A DNA stretch of 8,260 nt, taken from contig CASECL010000061.1 in the NCBI GenBank assembly GCA_949286445.1, positions 1 through 8,260 of the forward strand, written 5' to 3'. Of the stretch, positions 1 to 6,545 are shown piece by piece. Source of the stretch: an uncultured bacterium. Its GTDB lineage: Bacteria; Verrucomicrobiota; Lentisphaeria; Victivallales; Victivallaceae. The position numbers and the translations under genes are program-made. The notes under the pieces are model-generated. The model searched no databases, had not been told where the DNA came from, and saw only the letters and a list, made by a program, of their open reading frames with translations. Positions within the stretch are counted from its first letter, which is position 1; each line of letters begins with the position of its first letter.

Positions 1-821
1 TGGAAAAATATGAAATCAGCAGTTTTTGCGCTCCGCCCACGGTTTACCGTATGCTGGTGCTGAGCGATTTGCATAAATTTGATTTCTCCCGGCTGAAACA
101 CTGCACTGCGGCGGGAGAGCCGCTGCATACAGAAACGGTACGGCTGTGGAAAGAAGGTACCGGATTAACCATCCGGGAGTCTTACGGGCAAACAGAGACG
201 GTATGTATGATTGCCACGCCTGAAAATATTCAGATCAAGCCGGGATCTATGGGTAAAGCCGTTCCGGGATGGGATATCGAGCTGCATGACGATGACGGCA
301 ATCCGGTTCCGGTGGGAGAAGAAGGACGTATTGCAGTCAATCTCAAAAACGGTACTCCGGTTGGCCTCTTTATGAAATACGCCAACAATGATGAGGAAAC
401 GGCAAATTGTTTCGTCGGCGACTACTATTACACCGGCGATAAAGCCCGCCTGGACGAAGACGGATATTTCTGGTTTATCGGACGCAGTGACGATATTATC
501 AAGAGTTCGGGATACCGCATCGGCCCCGGAGAAGTGGAAGAAGTTATGATGCAGCATCCGGCGGTACATGAAGTGGCCGTGGTGGGTGCGCCGGATCCGG
601 TGCGCGGTATGCGGGTAAAAGCGTATGTGGTACTCAATGCAGAGTATTATCCTACCGAATCTCTGGTGCGTGAACTGCAGACTCATGTCAAAAATCAGAC
701 TGCGCCGTACAAATATCCCCGGGAAATCGAATTCCTCGATACTCTGCCGAAGACTTTTTCCGGTAAAATAAAGCGCGATCTGCTCCGCCGTCATGCGGAA
801 ACCGGAGAAATGAATTGGTAA
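1..821 (+). CDS. Acyl-CoA synthetase (AMP-forming), medium-chain/ACSM-like, C-terminal half, 5' truncated
   Basis: The reading frame is open from base 3 (EKYEISSFCAPPTVYR...) to TAA at 819-821, so the ATG at 51 is internal and the gene begins before the window. The 272 visible residues are about half of a typical enzyme of roughly 550. They carry the adenylate-forming core motifs in order: YGQTE at fragment residues 61-65, YTGD at 143-146, GRSDDIIKSSGYRIGPGEVE at 160-179 (the hinge to the C-terminal lid), and PKTFSGKIKR near the end, with Lys255 as the expected catalytic lysine of the adenylation step. The FCAPPTVYRML, DPVRG and TAPYKYPR stretches resemble the medium-chain/ACSM and benzoate-CoA ligase branch. 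By family it activates a carboxylic acid with ATP to an acyl-AMP and then to the CoA thioester in the cytosol. The exact acid cannot be read from this part. recX follows 42 bases downstream on the same strand. Confidence 0.93.
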   Translation, partial: EKYEISSFCAPPTVYRMLVLSDLHKFDFSRLKHCTAAGEPLHTETVRLWKEGTGLTIRESYGQTETVCMIATPENIQIKPGSMGKAVPGWDIELHDDDGNPVPVGEEGRIAVNLKNGTPVGLFMKYANNDEETANCFVGDYYYTGDKARLDEDGYFWFIGRSDDIIKSSGYRIGPGEVEEVMMQHPAVHEVAVVGAPDPVRGMRVKAYVVLNAEYYPTESLVRELQTHVKNQTAPYKYPREIEFLDTLPKTFSGKIKRDLLRRHAETGEMNW

Positions 822-863
822 TTTTACCGGTATAAATCAGCTGGAAAGAGAAAGCTGCAGAAA

Positions 864-1364
864 TTGTCCGGCGCATTGGATCAGGCACTGAAACTCCTTA
901 ACCGCAAGGCTTTAAGCCGGGCGGAACTGGAGAAACTTCTAACCTCTTCCCGGGAGTATTCACCGGAAGAGGTTCAATCTGCCATTGAAAAATGCTGCAA
1001 AATCGGCTTTCTAAACGACCGTCTGATGGCAGAGGATTATGCCAAAACCCTGGAAGAGCGTAACATCAGCAACCGTCTGATGCGCCGGAAACTGGCGGAA
1101 CGCAAACTTTCCGAATATGCCGATCAGGCGATTTCAGAATTATTTTCCACCGAACTGGAGCGGGCTCAGAACGCTTTGGCGTTTAAACTGCGCCTGCTTG
1201 CCAGAGAAAAAGATCCCCGGAAAAAAAGAGAAAAGGCCCTGCGTTTTCTGCTTTCCCGGGGATTTTCGCTGTCCGTCGCCGCGGAAGCCTACCGCACTGC
1301 GCTCAACGCCGCCGAAGACACTGCGGAATATGACGCAGATGATATCATAAATGATAATATTTAA
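864..1364 (+). CDS. recX: Regulatory protein RecX
   Basis: This 166-residue, highly charged, all-helical protein fits RecX, which binds RecA filaments and modulates recombination and the SOS response. The hallmark is GFLNDRLMAEDYAK at residues 48-61 (the family's GFLdDrrFAe), preceded by the helical repeat SRAELEKLL...YSPEEVQSAIEKC at 18-44 and followed by RLMRRKLAERKLSE at 71-84 and a third repeat ending RFLLSRGFS near 127-135. No ATG is available before residue 54, which lies inside the conserved core. TTG at 864 is therefore the likely start, with only a weak purine-rich GGAAAGAGAA upstream at 843-852; CTG at 855 is the alternative. The frame is the same as that of the acyl-CoA synthetase upstream. 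recA is not adjacent, unlike in many genomes. The acidic tail (EDTAEYDADD) is unremarkable. Confidence 0.88.
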   Translation: MSGALDQALKLLNRKALSRAELEKLLTSSREYSPEEVQSAIEKCCKIGFLNDRLMAEDYAKTLEERNISNRLMRRKLAERKLSEYADQAISELFSTELERAQNALAFKLRLLAREKDPRKKREKALRFLLSRGFSLSVAAEAYRTALNAAEDTAEYDADDIINDNI

Positions 1365-1377
1365 AATTGATTTTTTA

Positions 1378-1409
1378 CAATTGTTCCTGCCGGCAGGCGG
1401 CAGAAATTG
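1378..1409. terminator. Convergent-gene hairpin, possible bidirectional terminator
   Basis: Between the recX stop and the stop of the opposing membrane-protein gene, CTGCCG (1387-1392) and CGGCAG (1398-1403) form a 6-bp GC-rich stem with a 5-base loop. CAATT (1378-1382) and AATTG (1405-1409) extend it below an asymmetric internal loop. The position between convergent genes suits a terminator. Neither side has a U-run directly after the stem, so it may work poorly as an intrinsic terminator or instead protect the 3' ends of the messages. Confidence 0.4.
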
Positions 1410-2972
1410 CTATTTGATATAACCGGGAAAACGGCGTTCAATTTCCTTAAGCGTAAGATAATTCCTCAGTGTCCAGCTGTAAATATGCTTGTTTTCCCGT
1501 TGCATATTGCTGATGTCATCTCTGACTTTATTCAGCATTGCTTTGCGCTCGTCTTCTTTCATCTTATCAAGCAAGCCATTCTCCTGTGCTTCCAGTATTG
1601 CCGGCACTGCTTCATAGCCCAAAGTGTCTAAATAAACGCTGTCAAGATTTGCAGAACGGGGATTTACCGATTCACCTCTTATCACCATAGTACCGTGCCG
1701 GACATTGTAGTCTGCTATGAAACCATTGATATCAAGTAAATTTACGATTAACAATAATGCCAGCAAAGATCCGGTATTGGACCACAGCAGAAATCTGATA
1801 CTCCTTCTTTTGATAACGAAAAAACCGACCAGCACCAGTCCGACTGCCACCAGCAGCATCCAGCATGCCGCCGCCACCCGAAGTCTGGTTAATCCGTAAA
1901 CATCAACATATTTAACCAGCCGGAAAAAGGCGGAGAACACCAGAAATACATTTTGCAATATCCAGATATACACCATTCTTCCCGGCCAGATCCAGTCTTT
2001 TTCGCTGTAACGGCCGGAGAAAAATATTGCACACAGCAACCCCGCCAGCATAGCAGTTACTATCAGCATATAGGCTCCGCGGTGAGCGTATTCAGCATAA
2101 GTCACACCGGGGGGCAGATCAAATTTTGCCCAGAGGTATTCGATATCGTAAATATTCTGCCAGAGAAAAACCAGATTGGCAACAATCAGACAACGCAGAA
2201 CTGTTGCTGATTTTCCGGCAAGCCAGTCTCCTAATAATTTACTGCTGTTCTCATGTTCCAGGCTGTTACTTATGATATTTACAGCCACGGCTCCCTGGAA
2301 CGCGCCCAGCAGCATGGCAATGAAAATCCAGAATATAATCCGTGCTCCAGGCACTTCCGGCAGCCAGTCCAGATTAAAGTCCAACACCTTACCTATCACT
2401 GGATTAGCCTGGGAAAACAGCAGCAGAAACACCATTCCTGTCAGTATCGGAAATATCCACAATTTCAACTGATAAAACAATCCTTTGCCGGATACCTTGC
2501 TGCTCTTGTCTTCAGACTGCAGATTCTGTTCCTTTTCCTCCTTGCTCAACCGGTGAATAAACACCGGAGTCCATGGCAAATTGAACACTCCTGCGAGACA
2601 CCACACAAAACAGCGGAAAAACCACACTGAAAAACTTTCACTCCATGGCATCTGGTAAACCATACTGATTACGCCGACACTGAAAATGCAGAGCAAAACA
2701 CTCAAAAAGCAGGGCCCCAGAAGCATTCCTGCCGCAGACAGCGCGATAACCGCCAGAAATACCCTCCCGAACCATTTCGGACGTGAAAAATAGCTTTTCG
2801 GCCAGAAAAACAGCAGCAGAGCCAAATAGTAGGTTAAAAGCGGCAGTGAACCGGCAACGCCATTCCCCCGGTCAAAAAACAGCACATCTGCCAGTATCAC
2901 CATCAGCAGAAACGCCAACCAGTAGTATTTGTACGGGATAAGCCTGGATTTTCCGTTACTCAAATCTGTCAT
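1410..2972 (-). CDS. Multi-spanning membrane protein, DUF4173-like
   Basis: This 520-residue protein has roughly 11 or 12 hydrophobic segments (about residues 15-34, 42-57, 70-88, 89-106, 112-138, 170-187, 211-235, 257-272, 297-319, 330-350, 366-387 and 393-413). A charged loop lies at about 141-166 (HRLSKEEKEQNLQSEDKSSK). A soluble tail of about 100 residues follows from 420. YAEYAHRG at 292-299, YGLTRLRV at 359-366, DYNVRHG near 421-427 and YLDTLGYEAVP at 447-457 match my memory of the DUF4173 family of inner-membrane proteins, whose function is unknown. That family name is recalled, not searched. The ATG at 2972 has a strong AAGGAGGG seven bases or so upstream. The start lies 63 bases after the RNase III stop, so the gene may be the last of that operon. 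No enzymatic motif was recognised. Confidence 0.72.
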   Translation of the reverse strand: MTDLSNGKSRLIPYKYYWLAFLLMVILADVLFFDRGNGVAGSLPLLTYYLALLLFFWPKSYFSRPKWFGRVFLAVIALSAAGMLLGPCFLSVLLCIFSVGVISMVYQMPWSESFSVWFFRCFVWCLAGVFNLPWTPVFIHRLSKEEKEQNLQSEDKSSKVSGKGLFYQLKLWIFPILTGMVFLLLFSQANPVIGKVLDFNLDWLPEVPGARIIFWIFIAMLLGAFQGAVAVNIISNSLEHENSSKLLGDWLAGKSATVLRCLIVANLVFLWQNIYDIEYLWAKFDLPPGVTYAEYAHRGAYMLIVTAMLAGLLCAIFFSGRYSEKDWIWPGRMVYIWILQNVFLVFSAFFRLVKYVDVYGLTRLRVAAACWMLLVAVGLVLVGFFVIKRRSIRFLLWSNTGSLLALLLIVNLLDINGFIADYNVRHGTMVIRGESVNPRSANLDSVYLDTLGYEAVPAILEAQENGLLDKMKEDERKAMLNKVRDDISNMQRENKHIYSWTLRNYLTLKEIERRFPGYIK

Positions 2973-3035
2973 ACTGCCCTCCTTTTTTACCGGTCTGAAC
3001 TGACGCTATTCAAAACATGGAAAACAAAATAATCA

Positions 3036-3731
3036 CTATTTTGAATCCAGATAATGCAAATACCCCAGCATATGTCTTGCTGCTTCCGTTTCCGCCAGTT
3101 TCCGGCTGTTTCCGGTTCCCACGGCCACATACCGGTTTAAACGGGCCTCTACGGTATATTCCGGCCGGTGTTCCGGCCCGCGGACTGCACAAACCGAATA
3201 AGACGGCGTATCGTTCCACCTGGACTGGGAATACTCCTGAAGCGCGCCTTTGGGATTGATTTCTCTCATCTCCTTGTCCGGTTCCGGGTAAACTTCTCCG
3301 TAGAAACGCTGTAAAATTGCGCGCAGCTTATCCAGTCCGCCATCCAGGTAAACAGCTCCGATAATCGCTTCAAATCCGTCTGCCTGAACTGATTTCCGCG
3401 CGCCTGTGCCGTCAATCCGCTCACCCTTGCCCAGCAGCATAAAGTCCCCCAGCTCCAGTTTTTCGGTTAATTTCACCAGGGCATCCTGACATACCAGAGC
3501 AGAGCGCATTTTCGTCATAACACCTTCATCAGCAGCAGGATAATGAATAAAAATACTTTCAGCCAATATCAAATCCAATGCGGCATCGCCAAGAAATTCC
3601 AGACGTTGATTATTGTAATTTAAATTTTTTTCGATTGCGTAAGACGGATGGGTCAGTGCGGCTTTCAACAGTTCACGGTTTTTGAATTTATAACCCAGAC
3701 GATCTTCCAGCAAATCAAGCTCCAAACTCAC
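3036..3731 (-). CDS. rnc: Ribonuclease III
   Basis: RNase III cleaves double-stranded RNA in rRNA precursors and structured mRNAs. The catalytic domain holds the signature NQRLEFLGD at residues 41-49, with metal ligands Glu45 and Asp49, and ADGFEAIIGAVYLDGG from 117, with Asp118 and Glu121. The double-stranded-RNA-binding domain runs from about 159 (NPKGALQEYSQ) to 226, ending in the usual KLAETEAARHML helix. I chose GTG at 3731 (231 residues) because AAAGGA sits 8 bases upstream and the distance to LGYKFKNRELL matches the family. An ATG at 3752 would add seven residues (238 in all) but has only a weak GGGAAAA before it. Either start overlaps the end of the lipoate enzyme gene, by 17 or 38 bases, which implies translational coupling. 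The second position of the signature is Gln42 where Glu is usual. Confidence 0.93.
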   Translation of the reverse strand: MSLELDLLEDRLGYKFKNRELLKAALTHPSYAIEKNLNYNNQRLEFLGDAALDLILAESIFIHYPAADEGVMTKMRSALVCQDALVKLTEKLELGDFMLLGKGERIDGTGARKSVQADGFEAIIGAVYLDGGLDKLRAILQRFYGEVYPEPDKEMREINPKGALQEYSQSRWNDTPSYSVCAVRGPEHRPEYTVEARLNRYVAVGTGNSRKLAETEAARHMLGYLHYLDSK

Positions 3732-4422
3732 AATTCCATTCCTTTCCGGCATATTTTTCCCGGGTAAGCAAGTCCACTCCGGCAAGAAATTCCGCATCCG
3801 GCTTCCAGGGAGAATATTCCACCTCAAGTCCGGTACGGAAAGCCTCAAGCAAAGCACGTTCCAAGGCATCCCAGTCTCCGCGGGTCAGCTCCAGCTTTAT
3901 ACTCCCCTGATGCAGAATACCTGCCCGGGTACGCCGCTGTGCCGCCCCCGCAAATTTCTCCCCTCCCCGGTCAACTACATCAAACCGGCTGGGCGAAGCA
4001 AAACATTTCATTGTGGCCCGGTCAACTTTTTCCTGTTCACGCTGCTGCAATTCGCCGGAAAATCCCAGCTTTGCCACCATAGGCAGCATAGCCTGATGAA
4101 AAATACGGTAACTATCCATGCGGTTAAGCTGAAGAATGTGGTGATGAGCCGGCACCACCACGGTATAGGTCAAGTCAACGTCATGAAAAACATTGCCCCC
4201 CCCGGTGGGCCGTCGGACAATGCAGTAACTGCCCTCCTGCTCAAAAGGATAACTCTGACTCCGCCCGATTGATAATGACGGGCGGTCCCAGCGGTAAAGA
4301 CGCAGCAGCGGATATTCAAGATGTGGTGCTGCCTTTTCCAGCAGCAGCTCATCCGCCGCCATGTTCCAGTACGGACTGTGCGGTTCTTCCCGGTCTTCCC
4401 AGAGATAAAAAATCTCAGCCAT
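3715..4422 (-). CDS. Lipoate-protein ligase / octanoyltransferase family protein (LplA/LipM-like)
   Basis: This 235-residue single-domain protein of the biotin/lipoate A/B ligase (BPL_LplA_LipB) fold attaches lipoyl or octanoyl groups to lysines of E2 and GcvH proteins. Visible motifs are RRPTGGGNVFHDVDLTYT at 70-87 (lipoyl-AMP or acyl-binding loop), EKFAGAAQRRTRAGILHQGSI at 155-175 with Lys156 as the conserved lysine, and CFASPSRFDVV from Cys140. The C-terminal accessory domain of E. coli LplA (338 residues) is absent. The cysteine in CFxxPSxxD stands where I recall LipM octanoyltransferases having their acyl-acceptor Cys, so LipM-type transfer is as likely as ATP-dependent ligation; the sequence does not decide. 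The ATG at 4422 has AGGA 8 bases upstream. The gene starts 27 bases after the kinase stop and its end overlaps rnc. Confidence 0.85.
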   Translation of the reverse strand: MAEIFYLWEDREEPHSPYWNMAADELLLEKAAPHLEYPLLRLYRWDRPSLSIGRSQSYPFEQEGSYCIVRRPTGGGNVFHDVDLTYTVVVPAHHHILQLNRMDSYRIFHQAMLPMVAKLGFSGELQQREQEKVDRATMKCFASPSRFDVVDRGGEKFAGAAQRRTRAGILHQGSIKLELTRGDWDALERALLEAFRTGLEVEYSPWKPDAEFLAGVDLLTREKYAGKEWNCEFGA

Positions 4423-4449
4423 GTATTTATCCTGCTCCGTAAAACGTAA

Positions 4450-5304
4450 TCAGTTGCGGCGGCGGCGTTCCAGCAGGTAGTTGGCCCGGGCAAACACCTG
4501 CTCACTGTCAAGTTTTATTCCTGACTTTTCCGCATACAATTTGATGAATAAATCAACTACATCCGGCAATGATGCCTTATCAGGGCATTTGCGCACACAC
4601 CGGCAGTATGACGATGCGATTCTGGCCACTTCACAGGCCCGCTGCCAATCCTTCACCCCACAGTAATAATTACTGCCGTCAAGGTCGATAACTCCGAATT
4701 TATCCGGCGCTCCGTCCTCTTTGAAATAGCAGAAGAGATTGCGCAGACTCAAGTCCCCATGCACAATTCCCTCCCTGTGCATCCGTGCCAGCATATCAGT
4801 CATACCTTCGGCAAAAACCTGAAAATTATCCAGTGTCCCGGTTTCAAAAGCCAGATAATCCAGCATCCCCGCATCCTCCGGCAGTTGCCGGGTAATCAGA
4901 AAACTCCGTCCCGGAAACCAGCCGCCGCGGTAATAGCACACCGCACCGAGCACTTCCGGGGTTTCCAGCCCGATCTTCTTCATCAGCAAAGACATGGCCA
5001 GACACCGGTAAGCCCTCGGATACTGAAACATCCGTTTCAAGGAATGCTGCCAGCTGCGATAGTTGTAACGTTTCAGGAAAAATCCGTCATCAGCTCCGCC
5101 TACCAGTGCTGCAGTTACCGCATTGCCGGTTTTCACCAAAGTAGTCGGCTTTTCGTAATGCGGCAGCATCAGTTCACTGGTAACAGAGCCGTTTATTTTC
5201 CACTTTTTTGACAGATACCCCTGATAGAAATCTTCCTTCAGATACCAGTATCCGTCATCATTTCCACAATTTTCACGGATAATACTCTTTGCCCATGAAA
5301 ACAT
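4450..5304 (-). CDS. Lipopolysaccharide kinase-like protein (Kdo/WaaP family)
   Basis: This 284-residue protein has a eukaryotic-like kinase fold of the WaaP/KdkA/InaA type. Lys78 in FFLKRYNYRSW is the likely ATP-anchoring lysine. The catalytic loop is REGIVHGDLSLRNLFCY, with Asp184 as base and Asn189 as metal ligand, and VIDLDG at 205-210 stands in for DFG with Asp207 or Asp209 binding metal. Family members phosphorylate Kdo or heptose of the LPS inner core at the cytoplasmic face of the inner membrane. The substrate here is inferred only from family. There is no signal peptide or membrane segment. The N-terminal 60 residues are not recognisable beyond the fold, and the protein ends in an arginine-rich helix (LLERRRRN). 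The ATG at 5304 has a clear AAGGAG upstream. It lies 55 bases after the dehydrogenase stop and 27 before the lipoate enzyme start. Confidence 0.82.
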   Translation of the reverse strand: MFSWAKSIIRENCGNDDGYWYLKEDFYQGYLSKKWKINGSVTSELMLPHYEKPTTLVKTGNAVTAALVGGADDGFFLKRYNYRSWQHSLKRMFQYPRAYRCLAMSLLMKKIGLETPEVLGAVCYYRGGWFPGRSFLITRQLPEDAGMLDYLAFETGTLDNFQVFAEGMTDMLARMHREGIVHGDLSLRNLFCYFKEDGAPDKFGVIDLDGSNYYCGVKDWQRACEVARIASSYCRCVRKCPDKASLPDVVDLFIKLYAEKSGIKLDSEQVFARANYLLERRRRN

Positions 5305-5359
5305 TCCCCCGCTCCTTCCCCCTGCTCAAACAGTATTGAAATTTAACATATCACAATTA

Positions 5360-6466
5360 TTAAATCAATCCGGCAACCAGATCGCCCACTTCGCTGGTGG
5401 AGTGCCCCATTTTCCCGGCGGCCATGGAATCCATCCTGGTCGTAACCTTGGCAATAGCTCCGTCAACCGCGGCGGCGGCGTCAGCTTCACCCAGGAAATC
5501 CAGCATCATTCCGGCGGCGCCGATCGCGGCAAGCGGATTTATAACCCCCTTGCCGGTATATTTCGGGGCGGATCCGCCAATCGGCTCAAACATGCTTACT
5601 CCCTCAGGATTGATGTTGCCGCCGGCGGCGGTTCCCATACCACCCTGGGTCATGGCGGCCAGGTCGGTGATAATATCGCCGAAAATGTTGCAGGTGACAA
5701 TAACGTCAAACCATTCCGGATTTTTCACCATCCACATCGTGGTGGCATCAACATGGCAGTACGCGGTTTTGACTTCCGGGTAATCTTTGGCCACTTCGTA
5801 AAAGACCCGTTCCCACAGGCCGAAGACATAAGTCAGCACGTTAGTTTTTCCGCAAAGCGTCAGCTGGGCAATCTTGCCGGCGGCAATATCTTCGGCGGAG
5901 AGTCCGCGCCACGGAGCTTCTTTGGAATGGCGTTTTTTCGCCTGTTCAAAAGCAAAACGGATACAGCGTTCCACCTGGGCATAGCTGTAAACCATGGACT
6001 GAATAGCCACTTCATTTTTGGTTCCCTGCTGTGAAACACCGCCGATTCCAGTGTAAATACCGCCGGTATTTTCGCGGACAACCACATAATCAATGTCTTC
6101 CGGTCCCTTATTGGCCAGCGGGGTTTCCACATTGGGATAAAGTTTCACCGGACGCAAATTGATGTACTGATCCAGATCAAAACGCAATTTCAGCAGAATG
6201 CCCTTTTCCAGAATTCCCGGTTTAACTTTGGGGTCGCCGATCGCGCCGAGGTAAACAGCGTCAAACTTCTTCAGCGTCTCTGCGGCGTCAGCCGGAAGAG
6301 TCTCTCCAGTGGCAAGATAATGCGCCCCGCCCCAGGGGAATGTGGTAAAATCAAAGGAAAAACCGAATTTTTCTCCGGCTTTTTTCAATACTTTTATACC
6401 TTCAGCGATAACTTCCGGACCGGTTCCATCACCGGGAATAACCGCAATACGATAATGTTTTGACAT
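5360..6466 (-). CDS. Isocitrate/isopropylmalate dehydrogenase family protein (LeuB-like)
   Basis: This 368-residue NAD(P)-dependent beta-decarboxylating dehydrogenase begins with VIPGDGTGPEV at 9-19. The three malate-binding arginines are visible at Arg95 (KLRFDLD), Arg105 (NLRPV) and Arg131 (VVRENT). Tyr138, Lys207 (CGKTNV), Asp240 (HVDATTM), Asp264 and Asp268 (NIFGDIITD) complete the catalytic and metal site. The coenzyme loop is GGSAPKYTGKGVINP at 297-311. Many genomes annotate such proteins as 3-isopropylmalate dehydrogenase (leucine synthesis), but GAIGDPKVKPGILEKG and RENTGG also recall the tartrate-dehydrogenase-like subgroup. No leuA, leuC or leuD lies in the window. There is an extra segment at about 178-198 (RHSKEAPWRGLSAEDIAAGK). 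The ATG at 6466 is preceded by AGGAG at 9 bases, and a promoter lies between it and the upstream terminator. This is probably the first gene of the kinase-lipoate enzyme-rnc unit. Confidence 0.88.
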   Translation of the reverse strand: MSKHYRIAVIPGDGTGPEVIAEGIKVLKKAGEKFGFSFDFTTFPWGGAHYLATGETLPADAAETLKKFDAVYLGAIGDPKVKPGILEKGILLKLRFDLDQYINLRPVKLYPNVETPLANKGPEDIDYVVVRENTGGIYTGIGGVSQQGTKNEVAIQSMVYSYAQVERCIRFAFEQAKKRHSKEAPWRGLSAEDIAAGKIAQLTLCGKTNVLTYVFGLWERVFYEVAKDYPEVKTAYCHVDATTMWMVKNPEWFDVIVTCNIFGDIITDLAAMTQGGMGTAAGGNINPEGVSMFEPIGGSAPKYTGKGVINPLAAIGAAGMMLDFLGEADAAAAVDGAIAKVTTRMDSMAAGKMGHSTSEVGDLVAGLI

Positions 6467-6487
6467 AATGTTTTCTCCTGATCTGAT

Positions 6488-6517
6488 ATTGTAAATTAAC
6501 GTTTTTTAAAAAATCAG
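6488..6517 (-). promoter_or_regulatory. Candidate sigma-70 promoter for the LeuB-like gene cluster
   Basis: On the minus strand TACAAT (6493-6488) matches the -10 consensus at five of six positions. A weak CTGATT (6517-6512) lies 18 bases upstream as a possible -35 and overlaps the U-tract of the preceding terminator. Transcription would start about 15-20 bases before the ATG at 6466, giving a very short leader. This is the only room for a promoter between the terminator and the gene. Confidence 0.45.
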
Positions 6518-6537
6518 CGCGCCGTTTCCACGGCGCG
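6508..6537 (-). terminator. Intrinsic terminator of the nfu-Gfo/Idh operon
   Basis: On the minus strand, CGCGCCG (6537-6531) and CGGCGCG (6524-6518) form a perfect 7-bp GC stem with a 6-base loop. CTGA and then six T's (6513-6508) follow. It starts just after the stop codon of the oxidoreductase gene, which is the classic arrangement of a Rho-independent terminator. Confidence 0.88.
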
Positions 6538-6545
6538 TAAAATAC

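Noticed and set aside
165..794. 209-codon minus-strand frame antisense to the acyl-CoA synthetase
   Set aside because: The plus strand has all adenylate-forming motifs; the antisense product shows no recognisable domain.
3753..3869. N-terminal extension of RNase III by up to 39 residues beyond ATG 3752
   Set aside because: It lies wholly inside the lipoate enzyme gene in another frame, and its residues do not resemble RNase III.
5336..6034. 232-codon plus-strand frame over the LeuB-like gene
   Set aside because: Antisense to conserved catalytic residues, rich in Gly, His and Phe, no ribosome site.
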